Assembly: GCA_020025535.1 (NCBI GenBank)
Contig: JAHHRY010000001.1
Location: 1 to 64,000, forward strand
DNA length: 64,000 nucleotides
Reading direction: 5' to 3'
Source: Oscillospiraceae bacterium
GTDB taxonomy: Bacteria; Bacillota; Clostridia; Oscillospirales; Oscillospiraceae
The translations under genes were made by a program, and so were the position numbers. Numbering within the stretch: the first letter of the stretch is position 1; each line of letters opens with the position of its first letter. The notes beneath the pieces were generated by a model, which saw only the letters and a program-made list of their open reading frames with translations, ran no database searches and was not told the origin of the DNA. Positions 59,844 through 64,000 of the stretch are shown in pieces.

Positions 59844-60213
59844 AATTGATAAAGCTGTCTATATATACCATTAAGAAATTTTATCCTATATCTAGCATCA
59901 GCCTTGGAATTAGGTATGTAGACCTTCTGCATACCTAACACTTTAGGTCTTGACATAGTAATCCTCCAATATTTTTAATTTCAATATTGTTTTACCGTAT
60001 TAAGAAATCTCCTGTCATCTTTAAGATTGTCTATTTATATTATGACTGTTGATTCTGAAAGTCATAAAAAATTCAGAGCAGAGGAAGAACCCTCTGCCCT
60101 GTTGTGTATACTTATTGCCGCCCATTGTTTGCACCGATCGTATTGTACCAGCAGCGCTTCTGCTCTGACAAGTTACCATTGACCGATCTTCAATCAGTAA
60201 CAATATTGGAGAA
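59844..60213. other. Intergenic, with terminator of the HipA-like gene
   Basis: Holds the hairpin CAGAGCAGAGG / CCTCTGCCCTG (60072-60101) followed by AATTTTTTATG on the minus strand, ending the HipA-like gene transcript. No gene is supported in the rest. Confidence 0.55.
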
Positions 60214-61359
60214 TTATTTAGTTAAAAACTTTACTTTTTTTTGGTAGCCTTTCAAGATGGAATTCACGCAAGGGATCATGTCATCCTTTTCATAGATGTG
60301 TTGAAGTTCTTCTGAACTGGGCAGTAAATCCGGATTCAGAATATCAGGATTCTGGACATACTGTAAAAGCTGCGTCTCTTTCTGCCGAAAGCTGTTGACC
60401 TTGATGTTCTCCAGATCATCATATTCTGGGAGTCTCGGATTTTTCCAGAACATAGAATTACCAGAGTCGAAAATCGGGGCCATAGAAACCCACTGCAGCG
60501 TATTGGTGTTCCGAAGAACGCCAAAGTTGTTCAGATGCCGGTCCACATTTGTCATTACAAAGTCAGTCAGAATTTGATACTCCAAGAAAGGTCTTGTAAT
60601 ATCCTCACTTAAACCATGCCGAGCACAGACGGAGATAAAATGCTCAAACAGTGACATTGCGTTATCCTTCTTTTGAGATTCCACCACATCGATAGCAGGG
60701 ATAAATTCAAGCGCATCCGAAGTAAAGCTCTCACAAATACAAGAAATCTGACTCATTTCAGGCTGTTTCAGCGGCTTGTAGTGTACATAGGGCATTTTAT
60801 TTTGTTTTTTATGGATCAGCGATGCCACTACTTCGTTGAGGCTTTCCTGAGAGTGACTACCGTGATTTCCTTTCACCAGACAGCGCTTTCCGTTAACGAT
60901 GATCCACTTTTTTTGCAGCTCGCCCTGTGTTGAAGAACTTGGAGAATAGGCATTCTCCGGCAAACAGGCGCCATCGGAGCCAGATGAGAATTCCATATCT
61001 GCTACAGGATCACGGAAATCGTTCGTAAAGAAGTTCACAGCATTCCAATCAAGTTCCATATTCAGAGGCTTGATCCAATACTGGTCGGTCAGGCTAAGGC
61101 CCAGATTTTTAACCAGGTATTCCTGTGGGGTTGCAATATTCAGTTGTTCCAAGATGTGCTGGATATTACCCTGATTTTTCGGTACTGCTCTGCGCTGCCA
61201 CCATTTCCGCAGCATAGCAGCATCCATACATCCTCCGGGAGGAAGAAATTCCGGTGCCACCGGTTTACTAACCTTCAGCATTGTTCCAGTTACAGGATCA
61301 ATTGTCACACGGCAAATTGGATTATCTCTGTGCATCAAATAAAAATGTAAATTCTCCAT
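60214..61359 (-). CDS. HipA-like Ser/Thr kinase
   Basis: 381 residues. The C-terminal kinase lobe has TNVDRHLNNFGVLRN (catalytic NxDRHxxNxG) and APIFDSGNSMFW (metal-binding DSG), and the nucleotide-binding part KKWIIVNGKRCLVKGNHGS. The HipA N-terminal subdomain is unlike E. coli HipA. Similar proteins are annotated in Clostridia as HipA-related or CtkA-like kinases. Possibly a toxin of a toxin-antitoxin module with the 93-aa gene upstream, or a phage defence kinase. Cytosolic. Confidence 0.75.
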   Translation of the reverse strand: MENLHFYLMHRDNPICRVTIDPVTGTMLKVSKPVAPEFLPPGGCMDAAMLRKWWQRRAVPKNQGNIQHILEQLNIATPQEYLVKNLGLSLTDQYWIKPLNMELDWNAVNFFTNDFRDPVADMEFSSGSDGACLPENAYSPSSSTQGELQKKWIIVNGKRCLVKGNHGSHSQESLNEVVASLIHKKQNKMPYVHYKPLKQPEMSQISCICESFTSDALEFIPAIDVVESQKKDNAMSLFEHFISVCARHGLSEDITRPFLEYQILTDFVMTNVDRHLNNFGVLRNTNTLQWVSMAPIFDSGNSMFWKNPRLPEYDDLENIKVNSFRQKETQLLQYVQNPDILNPDLLPSSEELQHIYEKDDMIPCVNSILKGYQKKVKFLTK

Positions 61360-61480
61360 TTTTCACCAGCTTTCAAACTGTGTTTTTTCGTAATCAAGTC
61401 ATCTGTTTTTGTTTATGCAGGCTTTTAACTCCTTATAGTTTAACATTCCAATATAAGTATAGCATTTCTAGCTGTGTCTT

Positions 61481-61762
61481 TCAAGAATGTACTTCCGCAA
61501 ATAAAACTCTTACTTCATTACAGAGTATAATTTCTGAGTTTTCGGCAGTATCCAAAAGGACCGCCTTGGGGATGGAATTGACAGGATCTGTTGCTCGCAA
61601 TTCTGCATCCATAGGCGTTGCAATTGGAATCACAGAAAATCCGGAGGCATTTTTCTCCCAAATCATTGCATCTTCTAATTCTGTTTGTGCTTCTTTGAGG
61701 GCATCATATTCCGAATTTCCATTGAACCCTCGATAGAATTCGTCTTGATATAATTCCTGCAT
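61481..61762 (-). CDS. Hypothetical 93-aa protein upstream of HipA-like kinase
   Basis: ATG 61762 follows AAAGGAAAAGGAG. Acidic, soluble: QELYQDEFYRGFNGNSEYDALKEAQTELEDAMIWE and PMDAELRATDPVNSIPKAVLLDTAENSEIILCNEVRVLF. Not recognised. 121 nt before the kinase gene, probably one transcript; the position fits an antitoxin or partner. Directly preceded by leader element copy 2. Confidence 0.55.
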   Translation of the reverse strand: MQELYQDEFYRGFNGNSEYDALKEAQTELEDAMIWEKNASGFSVIPIATPMDAELRATDPVNSIPKAVLLDTAENSEIILCNEVRVLFAEVHS

Positions 61763-61794
61763 TGCTATTACTCCTTTTCCTTTCGTTATTTGTA

Positions 61795-62076
61795 TGTATA
61801 ATAAAAAAGGAGTCATCCGCGCCATAGAATGGGTAAGATAACTCCTTGAATTGATAAAACAATCTTTAGTTTGTGTATATAAAAACAAAAACCACCCAGT
61901 ATGCATTTTCGCACGACCGGATGGTGTTACGTTGTATTCAAAAAGCTTTCAATCAGCGGGCGGGGATTTCCCCCGTTTTGTTTTGCTGCAGGACCGCAGC
62001 TGAGTGGCCTGAGCATTCTGCCCCGCCAAAAAATCAGGTTATAGATGAAGAATTCCTTTAATATGACTATAGTTTA
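61795..62076 (-). ncRNA. Leader element copy 2 with two terminators
   Basis: Promoter at 62071, then about 270 nt. Terminator 1 CCATCCGGT...ACTGGGTGG + TTTTTGTTTTT (61880-61924); terminator 2 AAGGAGTTATC...GATGACTCCTT + TTTTT (61801-61848). Between promoter and terminators a GGGGGAAATCCCC stem and the conserved CACTCAGCTGCGGTCCTG. Same layout as copy 1, ending 33 nt before the 61481 gene. Confidence 0.5.
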
Positions 62077-62099
62077 ATGCATATTTTTCTCATTGTCAA
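62071..62099 (-). promoter_or_regulatory. Promoter of leader copy 2
   Basis: Minus strand TTGACA (62099-62094), 17 nt, TAAACT (62076-62071). Confidence 0.65.
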
Positions 62100-62103
62100 G
62101 AGT

Positions 62104-62128
62104 AAGAGTGGGCTGTATAAGCCCACTC
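62104..62128 (-). terminator. Hairpin after the SUKH gene
   Basis: GAGTGGGC / GCCCACTC with a 7-nt loop, right after the SUKH stop and before leader copy 2. A T-poor tail. Confidence 0.55.
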
Positions 62129-62132
62129 CTAT

Positions 62133-62534
62133 CTATCCGATAGTATCAAGAAACGCCGGAATATCCAGCAAACTTCTCTCGAACTGGTCGGTTAAATGAT
62201 TCCACAAGACAATATACTGACGCTTGTATTCACGTTCAAGGCAAATAAAATTTCCGACAGTATCTGTCCCGATCACGATACGCTTTTCTCCGATTGCCTC
62301 CTGCAGCCTCGTATTAACAGACCACGCCTCTTGAACAGTATACCGATCAGTAAAGTCCAACAATCGCTGCATTTTTCTGTTTCTGTTCGCCTCTGTCGGA
62401 AAAATGCCAGGAGTAGGAATACCTCCGTTATGTTCCAGCAAATATTCACGGAAAACAGGGGTAATGCGAAACCGGAATGCATTTTCAAATTCCCGTAACT
62501 CAACCGTACTGATTGGTTTAATACCTCTCCACAT
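62133..62534 (-). CDS. SUKH (SMI1/KNR4) family protein
   Basis: 133 residues; ATG 62534 after AGGAGGAATATTGT. ISTVELREFENAFRFRITPVFREYLLEHNGG is the SUKH opening; IVIGTDTVGNFICLEREYKRQYIVLWNHL and FERSLLDIPAFLDTI complete the fold. SUKH proteins neutralise secreted or phage-encoded nuclease toxins. Last of the ParA-linked gene row. Confidence 0.85.
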   Translation of the reverse strand: MWRGIKPISTVELREFENAFRFRITPVFREYLLEHNGGIPTPGIFPTEANRNRKMQRLLDFTDRYTVQEAWSVNTRLQEAIGEKRIVIGTDTVGNFICLEREYKRQYIVLWNHLTDQFERSLLDIPAFLDTIG

Positions 62535-62546
62535 ACAATATTCCTC

Positions 62547-62780
62547 CTATGCCTTACGCCGGTTACCACCCCGTGCAGATTTGAGAGCGCACATTGTACA
62601 GGCAGCATGGAGATCCGGTTCTTCCTCCAGCAATCTCTTTGCCAGACTGGATTCCCAGCATTCAGCTCCACAGATGGGGCATTTTCGCCTTCGCCAATCA
62701 GCATGACCTTCCGGCACATTGGCAACCAAGGGGAGAGTCAGGATTCCGGGATCTCCTTTTTTGTGTGGTGTGATATTCAT
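62547..62780 (-). CDS. Small zinc-ribbon protein
   Basis: 77 residues from ATG 62780 (GGGAGGTATCAAT upstream). CPICGAECWESSLAKRL and HAACTMCALKSARGG provide two CxxC knuckles. Basic, probably nucleic-acid binding. In the ParA-linked row, 12 nt downstream of the 62794 gene and 12 nt before the SUKH gene. Confidence 0.65.
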   Translation of the reverse strand: MNITPHKKGDPGILTLPLVANVPEGHADWRRRKCPICGAECWESSLAKRLLEEEPDLHAACTMCALKSARGGNRRKA

Positions 62781-62793
62781 ATTGATACCTCCC

Positions 62794-63342
62794 TTAAACC
62801 TTGTAGACCAGATTGATGCGCTTACTTTGGCAGGCGGGGCAAACAGAGGGGGTAAGAGCTTCATCGTTCATATTGCGCCGCATTGTGAATTCACAGTTGC
62901 AGTCCGGTTCTCGGCAGCGGTATGTAAAATACGCAGCATCCAAACACGCAGCCTCTGCAAATTCTGTCATAGAGGTATCAATCTCAAGGCACAGGCGGCG
63001 CAGGCGCTTGTGGTCCTCCGGAAGCAGATATAACGACGCCTGCTTTTTTCTATCGGGTGAAGCTTCTTCCTTGCGAGGTCTGCCCGGTTTTCTGGTTGGC
63101 TTTGCAGAGCGCTTATCTGATGACGTTTTCTTTCGTTCTTCCATAACGGGTGCCGCCGGCTGGACTTCCGCCAACGGTGTGGTTGGGAGCTGCGGCACTT
63201 CTGCTTCATTGGCAGCAGGTACGGACGATTCCTCCGTCGTGGAAATAGGAATAAATCCCTGATTTTCTCCGGAAGCAGCCTCCAGATTCAGGCGAACGCT
63301 CCGGTTTGTCGTCCAGTTAGTATCGAGATTGATATGTGCCAT
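62794..63342 (-). CDS. Putative DNA-binding protein with AT-hook-like and zinc regions (ParA partner)
   Basis: 182 residues; ATG 63342 after GAGGAGGTAG. The N-terminal half is Pro/Ala/Glu-rich and disordered, then KPTRKPGRPRKEE, an AT-hook-like stretch, a helical region QASLYLLPEDHKRLRRLCLEIDTSMTEFAEAACL resembling a ribbon-helix-helix, and a C-terminal zinc part with YRCREPDCNCEF and CPACQ. Between ParA and small zinc proteins it may be the DNA-binding partner of ParA in partition of the element. Confidence 0.6.
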   Translation of the reverse strand: MAHINLDTNWTTNRSVRLNLEAASGENQGFIPISTTEESSVPAANEAEVPQLPTTPLAEVQPAAPVMEERKKTSSDKRSAKPTRKPGRPRKEEASPDRKKQASLYLLPEDHKRLRRLCLEIDTSMTEFAEAACLDAAYFTYRCREPDCNCEFTMRRNMNDEALTPSVCPACQSKRINLVYKV

Positions 63343-63369
63343 ATTCTACCTCCTCAGTTCGCAGCACTC

Positions 63370-63465
63370 TCATTGCTTACTGCCATCGGAAATCCGAAAC
63401 GTCAGCGTGTCTTCATCAAATTGCCTGCCTTCAACCGAAATAAGGTTTTGCGTTTGTACAGGCAT
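63370..63465 (-). CDS. 31-aa micro-ORF between ParA and DNA-binding gene
   Basis: ATG 63465 lies 2-3 nt beyond the ParA stop and follows GAGGTGAGTT. MPVQTQNLISVEGRQFDEDTLTFRISDGSKQ. Good ribosome binding site; no known family. May be a real tiny gene of the partition operon. Confidence 0.4.
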   Translation of the reverse strand: MPVQTQNLISVEGRQFDEDTLTFRISDGSKQ

Positions 63466-63468
63466 AAC

Positions 63469-64000
63469 TCACCTCTGGACAGCCGCTTTGGGACGGCTGT
63501 AAAACAGATGGCCTTCTGTATCTTTCCAGACTCCGGGGAACTCCGTTTTCGGCTCCAGGCCTCTGGACTCAAGGAATTCCAATGCCAGATTCAAGGCATC
63601 TACAGCGCCGACACCGGAGCTGTTGAGGTAATCCAATATGGGGCGGTAGTTCCGCATAGCGTCCGGGATATTGGCAGACATTCTCATTCTGGTCCTATAA
63701 AGGTAAAGTCCCCGTGTGTCGGCGGCCGTCTGAATATCCTGGATGCTGCTGCGATAACACGCATACTGTTCAGAGCATCGTGCCAACACAATACCGTCTA
63801 CCTGTGCTTTGGCTCCCACATAGTTTCTGCTGGCCGCAATCATGGAGGACATAAATTCCCAGATACCGTCCAGAGAGTCTGCAGAAGGCTCACAGGGAAT
63901 CAGGATGCTGTCTGCAGCAACGATTGCATTTGTGACCAGGATGTTGTCAGAAGGCGCAGAGTCGATGATGATAAAATCATACTTTTCGGCAAGGTGGTGC
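63469..64000 (-). CDS. ParA-family ATPase (5' end outside window)
   Basis: The C-terminal 177 residues: YDFIIIDSAPSDNILVTNAIVAADSILIPCEPSADSLDGIWEFM is the Walker B and following region of ParA/Soj proteins; the rest, VDGIVLARCSEQYACYRSSIQDIQ and IPDAMRNYRPILDYLNSSGVG, agrees with the C-terminal helices. ATP-dependent partition protein for a plasmid or integrative element. The Walker A lies beyond the window edge. Confidence 0.85.
   Translation of the reverse strand, partial: HHLAEKYDFIIIDSAPSDNILVTNAIVAADSILIPCEPSADSLDGIWEFMSSMIAASRNYVGAKAQVDGIVLARCSEQYACYRSSIQDIQTAADTRGLYLYRTRMRMSANIPDAMRNYRPILDYLNSSGVGAVDALNLALEFLESRGLEPKTEFPGVWKDTEGHLFYSRPKAAVQR

Noticed and set aside
59247..62076. T-box or known riboswitch in the double-terminator leaders
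   Set aside because: No AGGGUGGNACCGCG T-box sequence, and none of the cores that I know for SAM, c-di-GMP, cobalamin, TPP or FMN riboswitches.

Overview
The window looks like the chromosome of a spore-forming Clostridia, most likely the Oscillospirales/Ruminococcaceae side of the class. This is inferred from a stand-alone spoVAC, a two-gene SmsCB (SufC/SufB-type) Fe-S assembly system, a CIRCE-controlled htpG, a LysRS carrying an extra C-terminal tRNA-binding domain, PadR/DUF1700 and PadR/DUF2812 operons, and an L-cysteine desulfidase-family enzyme. There is no 16S gene, so no finer placement is possible.

Layout. 1-3.9 kb is a plus-strand row of small SUKH/CbrC/SF0329-type and unrecognised genes, like the immunity-gene arrays beside polymorphic toxins. 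4.1-17.3 kb holds minus-strand regulatory and housekeeping genes: two ECF sigma factors (the second with an anti-sigma factor and a shared promoter motif), smsCB, a methionine aminopeptidase with a SEC-C zinc motif, two PadR operons, and several decayed genes (DtxR-like repressor, LPXTG-type surface protein tail, Nudix). 17.7-23.5 kb is a modular AT-rich array next to the 3' end of lysS: unrelated genes sit between the same repeated 3' element (C), 5' element (A) and divergent element (B), and a 673-bp copy of the lysS 3' end is embedded in it. 23.0-36.8 kb is core: greA-lysS, a CtpA-type protease, an EnvC-like M23 protein with ftsEX, a PucR-type regulator, rsuA, membrane proteins, LysR, a CPA2 antiporter and MgtC.

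37.0-41.4 kb carries mobile-element scars (serine recombinase, TnpV) around an oleate hydratase and its TetR neighbour. 41.5-44.7 kb is an FtsX-type two-permease plus ATPase ABC operon whose last gene, overlapping the ATPase, encodes a 40-residue secreted peptide. 45-56 kb is core again: htpG, an ABC-F protein with a degenerate second ATPase site, argS, an MsbA-like exporter, spoVAC, a sugar transferase, the desulfidase, a lipoprotein and tRNA-Thr. 56.5-58.3 kb is a repeat-rich lipoprotein with an NlpC/P60-like end. 59-64 kb is a mobile or plasmid-like island: ParA, small zinc proteins, a SUKH protein, a HipA-like kinase with a small upstream gene, a degenerate tRNA, and two copies of an about 300-nt leader element, each with two terminators ahead of a gene.

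The strongest candidates for undescribed biology are the lysS-adjacent cassette array, the peptide/ABC operon, and the duplicated double-terminator leaders.
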